In this document: positions 22,492 through 34,031 of the stretch, one piece after another | How positions within the stretch are numbered: the first letter of the stretch is position 1 | Layout: each line of letters opens with the position of its first letter | Assembly (NCBI GenBank): GCA_034509755.1 | Contig: CM067546.1 | Coordinates: 33,626,383 to 33,690,382, forward strand | Length of the DNA: 64,000 bases | Reading direction: 5' to 3' | Source: Anisodus tanguticus | Lineage: Eukaryota > Streptophyta > Magnoliopsida > Solanales > Solanaceae | Position numbers and translations under genes: made by a program | Notes under the pieces: model-generated | Seen by the model: only the letters and a program-made list of their open reading frames with translations | The model's database searches: none | Told to the model about the DNA's origin: nothing

Positions 22492-22637
22492 ACTAGGTCT
22501 AAACAAAAGTTTTTTCTCTCAAACTTTTGTCCTCCCTTTGGCTGAGACACCCCCCCTCGGGTTTTCTCTTCCAAAATTCGTCTTCCGCTCTCACAAACAC
22601 CTCTCTTAAATTTCCTTTTCTTCTTTGTTCTTTCAAT

Positions 22638-23600
22638 ATGTCTAAGAACAATTATCACCCTGCCCTCACGGTTCCCAATATCAAGAGCAGTATCCCTATT
22701 GTCCTTGAGATGGAAAACGTCCAATATGCGACGTGGACGGAGTTGTTTAAAATTCACGCTATCTCTTATCAAGTTCTTCATCACATCATTCCTCCCGCTA
22801 GACCCCTTCCTGCGGAGGATCCTGAGTTATGGATTACACTTGATGCTACCGTTCTCCGGTGGATCAATGCCACTATTTCGGTGGACCTTCTTCAGACGAT
22901 TATTGAGCCGGATACCACGGCTATGGCTGCATGGAATAGATTGCGTGACATATTCCAAGACAACCAACATTCACGTGTCGTCACACTCGAGCAGGAATTC
23001 TCTCTCGTTCGAATGGACGAATTTCCAAACGTTTCTGCATATTGCAAGAAACTAAAGGAGTTGGCGGATCAACTCCGTAATGTTGGCGCACCAATAACGA
23101 ATAATCGTCTAGTTCTACAGTTGGTTGCCGGTCTTTCGGAGGCCTATAATGGGGTTGGAACTCTCATTCGCCAAAGCAACCCTTTCCCTGACTTCTATCA
23201 AGCCCGCTCCATGCTTACTTTGGAAGAAGCGGGTATTGCTAAAAAAGGTGGCTACCGGAACATGCCCCGTCGTCATGGTGGCGTCCTCTCCTAGTTCTTC
23301 GGGTTTTGTGAATAATTCGGGCCAAAACCATAATAATGGTGGCGGCAAGAATAATCGCAAGAATAATAACAAAAACCGTAGGGGCAAACGCGGCGGTTCT
23401 GGTGGAGGTTCCGGTAGTCAACAAGCAGGCGGTGGGTCCCATCCAGGGAATAGTGGCCCACCACCCCCTGGGCCCAGCAGTGGGGCCCATGGCAGTTGGC
23501 CAACAACCCTTACCATCCGGCGAAGATGTTCCCGGCGGCTGGTGGGGCGGCCAACGGTCCGTGCCCAACACCCAACAGTGGCGGCCCACTAGCCAGTGGC
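22638..23600 (+). pseudogene. Copia gag with frameshift (element 4)
   Basis: It starts at ATG 22638 (MSKNNYHPALTVPNIKSS). The capsid-like part is open through ATWTELFKIHAISYQVLHHI, FQDNQHSRVVTLEQEFSLVR, QLVAGLSEAYNGVGTLIRQS and SMLTLEEAGIAKK. A frameshift near 23245 then moves the basic Gly/Asn/Lys/Arg-rich tail into the 23125-23592 frame (NNGGGKNNRKNNNKNRRGKR). No CCHC zinc knuckle is visible. Of the copia gags here this is the best preserved; it would need only small changes to be open, so it may be the source type for the gag-less relatives. Confidence 0.82.
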
Positions 23601-23654
23601 CCACCAGCGGTAGCAACAGCAGCTACGACCTAGCTCCATCACGAACATGAGTTC

Positions 23655-25000
23655 TTGGGCCCCGACCTCCGCAAGCCCATCATGCAGCAGGCCCCCACTC
23701 AAACCGATATCGAGGCCGCAATGCACACGTTGGGATTGACTCAACCGGACCCAAATTGGAATATGGATACCGGGGCCACTACTCACATGACTTCCGAATC
23801 AGGTACTCTCTCATCTTCTTCCAATTTGAGCACCCCTCGGGGTATAATTATTGGTAATGGCAACTCTATTCTAATTAAGGGTTATGGTCAGAAAACGTTG
23901 TCTCCCCCCAATCCACCCCTTCTCTTGAAAAATACTTTGCATGCTCCTAAATTGATTAAAAATTTAGTGTCTGTCCAGAAGTTCACTACTGACAATTCCG
24001 TTTCCGTTGAATTTGATCATTTTGGTTTCTTTGTGATGGATTTCAAGACGGGGAGTCATCTCATGAGGTGTGATAGTAGGGGGGATCTGTATCCTATCAT
24101 ACCTGGTTTCAGTTCATCGAGTCAAACCTTGCCGTCAGCTTTTGCAGCCATCTCTCCTTCCATGTGGCATGCTCGTCTGGGTCATCCGAGATCTTCTATT
24201 TTATCAGTTTTAGATAAAAATAGCTTTATTTCCTGTAAGGGTACGAGTCGTACTCCACTTTGTTAGTCTTGTTCATTAGGGAAAATTGTTAAGTTGCCAT
24301 TTGTAAACTCCAATTCTCATACTTCAATGCCATTTGATATTATTCATAGCGACTTATGGACGTCTCATGTTCTTAGTTCAGTGGGTCATCGATATTATGT
24401 TCTCTTTTTAGATGATTATTCTAGAGTTTTGTGGACGTTTCCAATTGCGAATAAATCACAAGTGTTTTCCGTCTTCATCAAATTTAGAGCGTTCATTCGT
24501 ACTCAATTCGAAAGAGAAATAAAAAATATTCAATGTGATAATGGGAAAGAGTATGACAATAGGGAGTTTCGGGAATTCTGTGCTAAAAATGGGATCAATT
24601 TTCGGTTTTCGTGTCCTCATACATCTTCACAAAATGGGAAGGCCGAACGCAAAAATTCGTTCCATAAATAACATTGTCCGAACACTCTTAATTCATGCCT
24701 CCATACCTCCATATTTTTGGCATCATGCTCTACAAATGGCCACATATCTTCTTAACATAATTCCGTCTAAAGGTCTGACATATTCTTCCCCCTCAAAATC
24801 CTATATAATAAGAACCCCTCTTATTCTCATCTTCGGATTTTTGGGTGCTTGTGTTATCCATTATTCCCATCCACCACAATTAACAAACTTCAGGCTCGGT
24901 CTACCCCGTGTGTATTTTTGGGTTATCCGTCGAATCATCGTGGTTATAAGTGTTTTGATTTATCCTCCAAAAAAATCATAATCAATCGCCATGTCATTTT
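23655..25000 (+). pseudogene. Copia protease-integrase with breaks (element 4)
   Basis: The 23655-24266 frame has protease NWNMDTGATTHMTSESGTL, then KNTLHAPKLIKNLVSVQKFT and MWHARLGHPRSSILSVLDKN, ending at a stop in the zinc region (LC-stop-SCS). The 24294-24671 frame gives the integrase core (FDIIHSDLWTSHVLSSVGHR, IQCDNGKEYDNREFREFC, HTSSQNGKAERKN) and then a frameshift. The C-terminal FLGYPSNHRGYKCFDLSSKK is in the 24849-25343 frame. All three acidic positions of the core can be located. Confidence 0.83.
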
Positions 25001-25444
25001 TTATGAAACTCAATTCCCGTTTACGAAAGTTCATACTCCCGAACCGAAGTCGTATAATTTTTTGGATGACCAAATATCCCCGTATATTATTCGGAATTTT
25101 TCGGACATCTCCAGTACCCAAAATCCTCCAGCGGGCCCACTGCCGCCGGACCCTGATGCGCAAGCCCAACAATTCCGGTGGGACCGGAACAGTTCGAGAA
25201 ATTGGGCCGGTCCGCCCCATTCGGAACCGCTCCGAAGAGGCTTCTGTTACCGATTTGGGCCAGCGAGCCCACCGCCCTCGCCGGCGGTCCGTCCGAGCCC
25301 GAGAAAATTCCCAAAATTCCCTCAAGTCTTCCTCGAGTCATAGATCGGTCACTCGTAGTCGGCGGGGTATTTTTACACCTAAAAGACATTTTAATTTACA
25401 TTCGATGTCTCTAAATCCCCTTGCCCCGCAATCGTGTCCGCATT
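25001..25444 (+). pseudogene. Pro/Ser/Arg-rich linker (element 4)
   Basis: A low-complexity, GC-rich linker lies between integrase and RT, with overlapping frames and the end motif RSVTRSRRGIFTPKRHFNLH (about 25345-25405). Confidence 0.7.
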
Positions 25445-26340
25445 AAATGACCCTAATTAGAAAATTGCTATGACTGATGAATATAATGCTCTTATTGATA
25501 ATAAGACGTGGGAGTTGGTGCCTCGTCCATATGGTATTAATGTTATCAGGTCTATGTGGATTTTTGCTCATAAGGAGAATTCAGATGGGTCATTTGTTCG
25601 ATTCATCAGTTGGATGTCAAGAATGCTTTCCTACATGGTGATCTCAAAGACTTGGCCAATTCATCGGTTGGATGAAATGCTTTCCTACATGGTGATATGT
25701 CTATATGCATCACCGTTGGGTTTCGGGGATCCAAACCGTCCTCATCATGTATGTTTGTTGAAAAAGTCCTTATATGGGCTTAAGCAGTCTCCAAGGGCCT
25801 GGTACACGAGGTTTGCTGACTTTGTTTCCACTATTGGGTTCACTCACAGCATGTCAAATAATTCCTTGTTCATCTACCGTCGTGGTTCGTCCTTGGCCTA
25901 CATTCTGTTGTATGTGGATGATATCATCTTGACTGCCTCTTCCGATGCCTTGCGCCAGTCTATCATGACCATGCTCAGTTCTGAGTTCGCTATGAAAGAC
26001 TTAGGGCCTTTGAGTTATTTTTTGAGGATTGCCGTCAAGCGTCATTCAGGTGGCTTGTTTTTGTCTCAACGAAAGTATGCTGCTGAGATCATAGAGAGGG
26101 CTGGGATGTCATCCTGTAAGTCCACTTCCACGCCAGTTGATGCAAACCCAAAGCTAAGTGCCGCAAAGCGGGTGCACCATACGAGGACCCGACCCGCTAT
26201 CGCGAGTCTTGCAGGGGCCCTCCAGTATCTTACCTTTACCAGACCGGATATTACGTATGCAGTTCAGCAGGTGTGTTTATTCATGCATGATCCCAGGGTT
26301 GAGCACATGAATGCAATCAAACGCATCATTCGGTATCTTT
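25445..26340 (+). pseudogene. Copia RT with internal deletion and local duplication (element 4)
   Basis: It opens with NALIDNKTWELVPRPYGINV and SMWIFAHKENSDGSFVR, then jumps at about 25602 directly to a segment encoding IHQLDVKNAFLHGDL in a shifted frame. That segment is repeated imperfectly about 60 bp on (25604-25650 and 25660-25700). It then resumes with HHVCLLKKSLYGLKQSPRAW and LLYVDDIILTASSDALRQSI. The RT block between KARLV and LDVKNAFLHG is missing. A stop (TAG) follows RYL near 26340, at the RNase H junction. Confidence 0.82.
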
Positions 26341-26878
26341 AGGGGACACTGGACTATGGGTTGCAGTTGTATCCTTCATCTACATCCACACTTATCTCTT
26401 ACACGAATGCTGATTGGGGTGGTTGTCCTGACACCAGACGATCGACTTCTGGCTACTGTATGTTCCTTGGCAACAACTTGGTCTCCTGGTCGACAAAGCG
26501 TCAGGCAACTCTATCACGCTCAAGTGCGAGAGGCGAGAATATCGAGGGGTAGCGAATGTGGTCTCCGAATCATGTTTGCTACGTAATTTGCTTTTGGAGC
26601 TTCATTGTTCCATTCAGAAGGCAACCTTGGTATATTGCGATAACATTAGTGCCATCTATCTTTCAGGTAACCCAGTTCAACACCAACGTACCAAGCATAT
26701 CGAAATGGACATTCACTTTGTCCGTGAAAAGGTTGCAAAGGGTCACGTTCGCATATGCCATGTCCCGTCTCATTATCAAATTGCAGACATCTTTACAAAG
26801 GGTCTACCAGCGGTTCTCTTTGACGATTTTAGGGACAATCTCAGCGTTCGAAGACCGCCCGCTATGACTGTGGGTGTG
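26341..26878 (+). pseudogene. Copia RNase H with frameshifts, followed by PPT (element 4)
   Basis: SYTNADWGGCPDTRRSTSGY and MFLGNNLVSWSTKRQATLSR are in the 26361-26552 frame, then a short insertion at the SSAEAEY position shifts the frame. The 26558-26884 frame carries VYCDNISAIYLSGNPVQHQR, HIEMDIHFVREKVAKGHVRI and QIADIFTKGLP. Purine-rich sequence before TGTTAAAC (about 26868-26878) is the PPT. Confidence 0.82.
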
Positions 26879-27304
26879 TGTTAAACAAAGGTAATATACC
26901 TATGATATACACTGAATATACACCAAGTATAAATCACGGGTATACAAGCGATAGCCCAAAGAAGAACAAAGCGGTGGGCGCTGCTCGGTGGGCGACCCAT
27001 CGCTGCTCGGTGGGCGTGCCCAACTCGTCCAAGCCCATCTCGGATTTGGGCAGCAAATCAGTGATCAAATTTTGTATATTAAGGAAAGTATATTTTTTGT
27101 ATATTGTAGTGTATTTGTTACCTAGATTAGGATATACACTTACCACAATTAGGATATACACTTACCATAATTGTATAGTTAGAATTATGGTAGAATAAGG
27201 TTTTAGGAATAGAATAGGAATAGGATTCTCCTATTATGGAAATATGTAACTTGTATATATAGCCTTTCAATTAATGAAAATAATCAAGGAGATTATTTCT
27301 TTCA
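26879..27304 (+). repeat. 3' LTR of copia element 4
   Basis: It matches 22088-22479 along its length, but has about 34 extra bp with a 16-bp repeat (CGCTGCTCGGTGGGCG at 26979-26994 and 27001-27016). TSD CATAC follows at once. Confidence 0.92.
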
Positions 27305-27309
27305 CATAC

Positions 27310-29293
27310 ATAGTATTTGTAATGTACAAACAGGTTAAACTACATTTTGGTTCATGTAATTTCCACTTTGTACAATCTTTCACTTTCTTGGCATATATTT
27401 TAAAAAAATCAAAGCATAGTGGATTAAGATTTGATACTAATTAGCCAACGTGTTGTATATTAACCATGATTGTTGTTTTTCTAGTCAAATTGAGCTTGAA
27501 AATTCATTTGGGAAACTTAAATTGTCTCACCTAAATCAGTACAATAAAAATGTATAAGAACGAAAAGATAGAATTTTGATTCTCTTTTTTGGCTTATGGT
27601 GGCCACGTAAGAACACAAAACAATTGGAGTGGGGAATAAGTGTGGATCACACTCCCCATCTTCTACTTTGTGTTGCATTTGATTAGCCAACTTTATATGA
27701 TGCAATGCCCATCCCCTTACCTTTTTTCTTTATGGGTCCAGAATACAAATAAATAATTATTATGTATTCAACAAATGAACGTATTCCTTATAAATAATAC
27801 AATGGGTGAAAATCACGGGAGAACTGTTGGGGTCAAAATAATCAGGGCGTCATGCGGAAGTTAATAATTACAAACTGTGAACGACGATAAATCGAAAAAC
27901 AAAAAAGTATACTAAAATATGCATAATAAACTTAAAATGAGTTGGCCAATTGGATTACATATGAGAAAACTAATTAAAAGACATTAAAACTATTGAGAGA
28001 AAGTCTCCTCTAAATAAAACTCTCTAAACGACTACATTATGGATATGGATATTTTTCTGTATATACTAATTGTGGGAAGGACATCTTCAATTTATAGATG
28101 TCCAAAACTTTTTCTCCAAGAAAGGAATTTCTCAAATATGGAAGATTTATATTTTCCTTTTGGAAAAAATAAAAACATTTATGGTAATACTTTGACTTTC
28201 CTTCAAGAGAAAAATAAAACTCAAATGATAAGAAAATCAGCGAAAAAACCCTAACAAGAACGAGATATGATTGGTTATATTCATGGAAAATGTTTTCCTA
28301 AATATTTTGGTGAAAATAAATTATTTTCTTACTTATACTTTAGTGTTTTGGTAGTCAACAAAAAAATATTATCCCAAAAACGTGTAATATAGAAAAATAC
28401 TATGCGGGTGGGGTGAAGAGTGAGAAGTCATGTGTGGCAGGCGGTGAGTTGGTTAACGGGTGGGGGTTAGGGGAGTCGGAGGTAGGGAGGAGCCTTAAAA
28501 TGCTACTTATGAAACTTGTTTTCCTTACTTTCACTAGAAAGTCATTTTTTATCAATCGAATATAAAAAAATTGACCATACCAAACACACCCAGGCTTGAA
28601 ATCCTAACAACGATAAAATTGCTAGTAAGTGATTTTTTTATATCTGTCTAGGTTTTGGTGCGCAAAATTTACCTAATATCTACATTGACAAAAAATATAA
28701 CAGATATCCAGTGAAATAATTGAGATCTACATAAATTGCCCTGGACCACTATTATTTTATTGAAAGAAAAAAATAATGTATTGCTTATCATTCCGATCTC
28801 TTTTAGAGACGCACTATTCAAATTTGCCCCTTTGTTTAAAGAAAAATATATCAAATAAAGTCAAGTTGCCTAAGCCATGATGTCAGTTGAGTTTACTAGC
28901 CACTATTGTATCATTATGCAGATTTTATAAAGCAGAAAAAGGGGAAACTTTCATGGTTACTGCCCACGCCATTGCTGATGTTTCTGTTTCATTATCTTCC
29001 ATTTGTGGACCCTATATGTATGTGATTGGTTGAGGTAATGGATTAGTCTTCTACCAACTCACCAACATTACCTGCTTTTGTATTTTAAGAATTAATTCAT
29101 TCAATATCAATTAATCTATGGTCCTTAAGCATCACTATTTTCTTGTTGAACAAACTGGTTTTTATTCTGAACTCTATGAAGAAATATTGTTTAAATGTTG
29201 TAATGTTTAAGAGGTATCGTTCCTTGACTTCAACCTCATATTTAAAAACAGGCCAAAATAATTACCAAAAGCACAAGAGATTAGAAACCAATC
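27310..29293. other. Intergenic spacer with a possible hAT-like MITE
   Basis: No gene is recognised; the short frame at 28039-28254 has no motif. The segment of about 28284-28590, from GGAAAATGTTTTCC through to ACCATACCAAACACACC, has the look of a common plant non-autonomous hAT element, but I cannot pair its ends or find a TSD. Confidence 0.45.
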
Positions 29294-29363
29294 TTCCGTG
29301 ACAAGTAAGGACTGCTCAGTTGGTAAAACACTTCCATTTACGATCGATAGGTCCAGGGTTCGA

Positions 29364-29885
29364 TGTTGGAAGAATGAAGAAAACAAAAGTTGAATATTTG
29401 TGAATTTTTTGTGTATTTCATTGTTCACTGTACATGTATATTTATACAAGAATGAATAAAATTAAATCTATCATATGCATACACTTTTCATCCATCTAAT
29501 TATCTAATCCTAACAAACTATAATCAACTAGTATAAAGACAAAATGGAACGAATAATAGAAGGTTCTATCCTAAGATTCTATGCTATATACATGTTGTGT
29601 ATATACCCTGTATTATCAGAACTAGTCGTTTGGGCTTGAGACCATTTCGATAAGCCCACAACAAAATTAAGTCCCAAACCCACAACACTTTATTTCGGCC
29701 CAACACTTAACACTTCTTTGATACGAATAGGCCCAGAAGAAGAACTTGGTTTCATTTCCGTTGGGAGCTTATCGATGCTCATCTTTTTGAATACACCGTC
29801 TGCTTTTTCTTTGTACTGTAAAGCTCCATTGTTGGGTTGTGAGTTGAGAGATGAGAGATTATTTGTAGAATTAGGTATTCCAACA
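29364..29885 (-). repeat. 3' LTR of copia element 6
   Basis: The plus strand runs from TGTTGGAAGAATGAAG to GGTATTCCAACA, giving TGTTGGAA..TTCCAACA-type inverted ends. The PPT complement CCCCCCTC follows directly. Confidence 0.92.
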
Positions 29886-29893
29886 CCCCCCTC

Positions 29894-30260
29894 AAGTTGG
29901 AGGGTGGTGAAACGATCCCCAACTTGCCGAGGAGAGAACGATGAACGGACCATGAAAGGGGCTTTTGTGAAGACGTCGGCTAATTGAGCAATTGAAGGGA
30001 CGTAGCTCAAAGAAATATTCCCTACAAGATACTGTTGTCTCACAAAGTGACAATTTAAGTCCATATATTTTGTTCTCTCGCGGAAGATCAGGTTCTTAAT
30101 AATGTGGATAGCAGCTTGGTTATCGGAGTGAAGTGGCACCGGAATCGGAGAAGGAACACCCAAATCATCAAGAAGTCGCACAAGCCATGTGATTTCAGCA
30201 AAAATCCTTCGCATGGACCGATATTCTGCCTCGACAGAAGAAAGAGACACCAAAGATTGC
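29894..30260 (-). pseudogene. Copia RNase H end (element 6)
   Basis: The frame at 29690-30253 carries VSLSSVEAEYRSMRRIFAEI, LHSDNQAAIHIIKNLIFRER, TKYMDLNCHFVRQQ and QLADVFTKA, then runs on into the LTR. RNase H N-terminal sequence is in the 30088-30357 region in a different frame. The SSxEAEYR motif and DNQAA motif are intact. Confidence 0.82.
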
Positions 30261-31000
30261 TTTTTGAACTTCCAAGTGATCGGAGAACATCCAAGAGTAA
30301 CATTAAACCCGCTAATAGACCGTTGAGTATCAGGACATCGATCACAATCCGAGTCACAAAAGGAAATTAGATCAAATGAAAATGAAGAAGAGTGGAATTA
30401 GATAATAATGTCCCTTCATCCATGCGAAGTTTGATGCTGGGATCTAAAGGAGAAGGAGCTGGTTTGAGATCATTACAACAAAACTCAGGAGATCCAATGT
30501 GAATTTTCTCTATGCTAATATCAATCCTTGTGGTTCCATTATTATTTTGATGCCTAAAAATAGTGTGCTGCCCCAAGATCTTTTTGAAAAGTGTAAAAAA
30601 TATTTGAGTGATTCAATTTATGTGGGATCATCACCGGTGAGTAGGACATCATCCACATAGACTGCTAGTATAGAAATTCTCCCTTTATCCCTTTTGAAGA
30701 AGAGTGAGTAATCATTGAGTGAATGTGAGTAACCTTTGAAACTTAGAGTTGTAGTGAGTCTAGTCTAGAAGCTTGACGAAGCCTCTACAGGTTACATGGT
30801 GCATTCTCCCTCACAACCAATATTGCTTTGAACCTCTTAATTGTTCCATCTTGTTTATATTTGATATTATAAATCCACTTAGTGGTACTATATCCCAAGT
30901 TTTATTCTCTTTAAGTGCTTGAAATTCTTTTGTCATTGCTTCTTGCCATACATGATGCAAACTAGTTTGGGAACAACTAGATGGTTCCGTTATATCGGAG
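30261..31000 (-). pseudogene. Copia RT remnant with large deletion (element 6)
   Basis: From the N terminus: HVWQEAMTKEFQALKENKTW is in the 30811-31110 frame, then after a shift KYKQDGTIKRFKAILVVRE. This is followed immediately by the distant RLRQASR segment, then near 30650 the catalytic AVYVDDVLLTG (plus-strand ATCATCCACATAGAC). The block between KARLV and the conserved KxAxRxW segment is missing. Stops interrupt all of it. Confidence 0.75.
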
Positions 31001-32394
31001 ACAAAATTTAACAGGGACTGATTGGCATGAGATAGAGCAGAAAAATGGAGAGTAATGAGAGAAATAAGAGAAGCAAAATAGTTTTGAGTGAGAATGACTG
31101 AGTTGGACATGTAGTCACTTAGATATTTAGGTTGTTGAGGTACTCTAGTAGATTGCTTGTGGGTTGAGGGTTATTCTGAATAGGCTCTTGGATAGGAATA
31201 ACTTCAACTTATCTTAGTAGGTGATGAATTGGACGTTTGAGTAGAATTAGGAGTGCCATGATTGTTGGATGTATCAGGTAAAGGATCATCCTGAGCGGTG
31301 ATAGGATGAGATATAAGAAGATCAGACATATTGAATGAGTAAAGGTGAGAGGAGTTGTATTAGAAAAGGGGAAAATGTTTTCATGAAAAATAACATCTCG
31401 TGAAAAAAATATTTTGTTTGACTCTATATTTAAAACTTTGTATCCTTTCTTCCAAAAGGGATAACCTAAAAACACACATTTTGCTGATCTAGGATCCAAC
31501 TTAAATCTATGAACTGGAAGAGTTGAGACACAACGAAGGCAGCCAAAACTTCTAAGATTAGAATAATTAGGCGGATGTTTAAACGTCAACTCATAAGGAG
31601 TCTTTATGTTTACTTGTGCTGAAATAAATATGTTAATTAGATAAGTTGATAAGAGATATTCACCCCAAAAATGAATTGGTAAATTAGATTGGAAAAGAAG
31701 TGCCATACATGTTTTCAATAAATGTCTATGTTTTATCTTCACTATGCCATTCTGTTGTGGAGAGTAGACATAAGTGGTCTGGTGCAATATTCCTTCCGAT
31801 TTCAAATATTATGAGGCTGTAGTACTACTTCCCAATTCAAGTGCATTGTCAGTTCTAAGAGTTTTAACTTTGGTGTGAAACTGAGTTTGAACCATTACTA
31901 AGAATTGTTTTAACACAGTGAAGGCATTTGATTTTGTGCTAAGCAAAAATGTCCATGTTGCCCTACTAAAATCATCCACAACAGTTAAGAAGTACATAAA
32001 CCATCATGTATTTTAGTCTCATAAGATCCCCAAGTGCCCACATGAACAAGATCAAAAATGTATTTAGATGTATTTGAACTAGATTTGAATGGCAATTTAG
32101 TCTGTCTTGCTTTTGCACAAACATCACAAGTAGGAAAATTAAAAGAGAAAAGAATTAGATAAATATTCTTCATATTAGATAAGGCTAGATGACCCAATTT
32201 GTTGTGTCATAGGCTTACATTAACAGAAACAAAACCTAAAAACAAAGCTGGATTAGAAACTTGTGCACTAGCACCTTGATTACAAACATGACTATTAAAA
32301 TTAGAAACATTTGCTCTAGGCTTGAGTTGACTAGGAGTGGTTGAATATAGCAGATAAAGATCTCTGGTGACTTTATCAAGTACCAGTGGACTCT
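31001..32394 (-). pseudogene. Copia integrase and pre-integrase (element 6)
   Basis: Pre-integrase zinc part: CDVCAKARQTKLPFKSSSN (31985-32197). Core: MYFLTVVDDFSRATWTFLLS and VKTLRTDNALELGS (31809-31997), then HQTTYVYSPQQNGIVKIKHR and RSFGCLRCVSTLPVHRFKLD, CVFLGYPFWKKGYKVLNIES (31209-31805). Each part is open for 60-200 codons, but they are in separate frames or divided by stops (for example after SSTTAS). Confidence 0.82.
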
Positions 32395-32805
32395 TCATTG
32401 AAGGACCTGCGAAATTGCACCAAAAGTGAAAAAGATTAGAATAGAATTTAATTGTAAACATAACTTGTATACAAACAATAGATTGTAATGAATACAAGGG
32501 ACAAATAGAGCATTGTGCAGGGTGTACCTTGGTAGAATGGTGATTGAACCTGATTGAAAAACTAGAGCTCTAGTAGAATTTGGCAAGTTGACATATAAAG
32601 GTTTAGGAAGAATTTTAATATTAAATAAGAGATTTAAATCAGATTTCATGTGCTCTGAAGCACCAGAGTTCAAAATCCAAGACACATACCTTAAGGGGAC
32701 ACTAAGATATGATCTAGGAAGAGGGAGTTGTGATATACCAACACAATTAGTGATAGTTTCTTCTGTGCTCTGGTTGATCTCAAGTGTGATTTTTACATGC
32801 TGCAA
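32395..32805 (-). pseudogene. Copia protease with altered active site (element 6)
   Basis: The frame is open over the retropepsin region, but the active-site motif reads WILNSGASEHMKSD: the catalytic Asp (normally DSG) is Asn. Downstream it has ITILPRYTLHNALFVPCIHY. Loss of that Asp alone would disable the enzyme. Confidence 0.82.
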
Positions 32806-32949
32806 CAGCTGATACAGGCTGTGGAATTGATCTTGTGTAATAGGTCTTTCCCCAAGTGAGCATCCATTCTCATCAGCTAGATAAGCAGCGTTGCTTTTTG
32901 CTGGACCTCTAAACCTCTTAAACTTTGTGAACTTAAAATCACTTGGAAA

Positions 32950-33915
32950 CTAAATCAACCTGTAGCAACTGTCAATAGTGTGATTGTGCTTCTTGCAATA
33001 AGTGCAAAATAATTTAGAACTGTTAGAAACAATATTTTTCCTTCTCTCATGAACTGGTTTCTTATCTGAGTAATTTTTCTGTCCTTCCTAAGGTTGTTTT
33101 GAGGAACTTGCACCATAGTTTTTTCCTCCAAAAGATTGTTTAGAAGCATAGAAAGCGTTAACAGTAGGATGTTGTGATATTTGAACTTCTCTTTGCTTCT
33201 CATCTCTGATAAGTAAAGAGTAAGCATAATTGACTGAAGGCAAGGGAGATAACAATAGCAAGTTGCTCCTTAGGCCAGCATATGCCTCATTCAGTCCCAT
33301 GAGGAACTGAATGAGCCTGGAATCTTGTTCAAACTTATGTGTTTTTGCCTTACCTCCACAGTTTCACTCACATGTGCAGACTTGACAGACATCAAGACTG
33401 TCAAGCTCATCCCATAACTTTTTGATCCTTGTGTAGTAGGCAACAATATCCATATTTCCTTGAGCTAACTCACTTATCTCCTTCTGCAGTTGATATAGTT
33501 GTGGTCCATTGCTCTGTCCAAACCTTTCTTCCAGCTCTTTCCAGATGGTCTTGGCTATCTTAGAATACAGGACACTCTCAGCTAGTTCTTTTGAGAGAGA
33601 GTTCAATAGCTAAGAGATGACCATATCATTTCATCTAGACCAGGACCTGAAGAGATCTGAACAGCTGGAAAAAAGTTTCATCAATAAAGCCAACCTTATT
33701 CTTTGCTGATAAGGATGTCAAGATCCCTATTCTCCATAACCATTGTCATCAAAGGGAGTGTTGACAAGTATCATGACAGGTGAATCACAGGGGTAAATGT
33801 AGCAAGGATGAGTGGGATTAATAGTTGCATTTTAAGAAGAAGCAACATTGATATGAGGACCATTAGTGTTGGTGTTATCAATAGTCTGAGTATTTTCAGG
33901 AATAGGTTCAGTCAT
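32950..33915 (-). pseudogene. Copia gag with CCHC zinc knuckle (element 6)
   Basis: The start is ATG at 33915 (MTEPIPENTQTIDNTNTNGP), with a stop after about 27 codons. Middle part: WKELEERFGQSNGPQLYQLQ and YYTRIKKLWDELDSL (33364-33606), then FLMGLNEAYAGLRSN-like sequence (33088-33300). The knuckle CTYCKKHNHTIDSC (C-x2-C-x4-H-x4-C, intact) lies at about 32960-33005. The frame is broken several times. Confidence 0.8.
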
Positions 33916-34020
33916 TTTAGTACTGAGAAAGTTCAGGAAAACAGTGAATTAAGTAGAAAAGAATAGAAGAAAACAGTACAAAAGATGAAGGAAGCAAAAG
34001 GGAGGATCGTATCCCTAATG

Positions 34021-34031
34021 CTCTGATACCA
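34021..34031 (-). other. Primer-binding site of copia element 6
   Basis: CTCTGATACCA is the complement of TGGTATCAGAG, the canonical plant copia initiator tRNA-Met site, immediately inside the 5' LTR. Confidence 0.9.

Larger units (their letters stand above)
22088..27304 (+). mobile_element. Ty1/copia element 4 with both LTRs and perfect TSD
   Basis: A 5217-bp plus-strand element has a 5' LTR (22088-22479), PBS (22480-22491), gag, protease, integrase, linker, RT and RNase H, and a 3' LTR (26879-27304). It is flanked by CATAC at 22083-22087 and 27305-27309. The LTRs are very similar, apart from a small insertion in the 3' LTR, so it is one of the younger insertions here. Even so it carries frameshifts in gag and protease-integrase, stops, and a partial deletion in RT. 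It belongs to the same family group as elements 3 and 5. Confidence 0.92.

Noticed and set aside
23239..23616. Minus-strand frames rich in Trp/Gly opposite the element 4 gag tail
   Set aside because: Shadow of the Gly/Asn/Pro-rich gag tail on the plus strand.
29310..29363. A tRNA gene in front of copia element 6
   Set aside because: A and B box-like sequences are present, but no cloverleaf or acceptor stem can be formed, and flanking TTCCGTGA repeats fit a SINE better.
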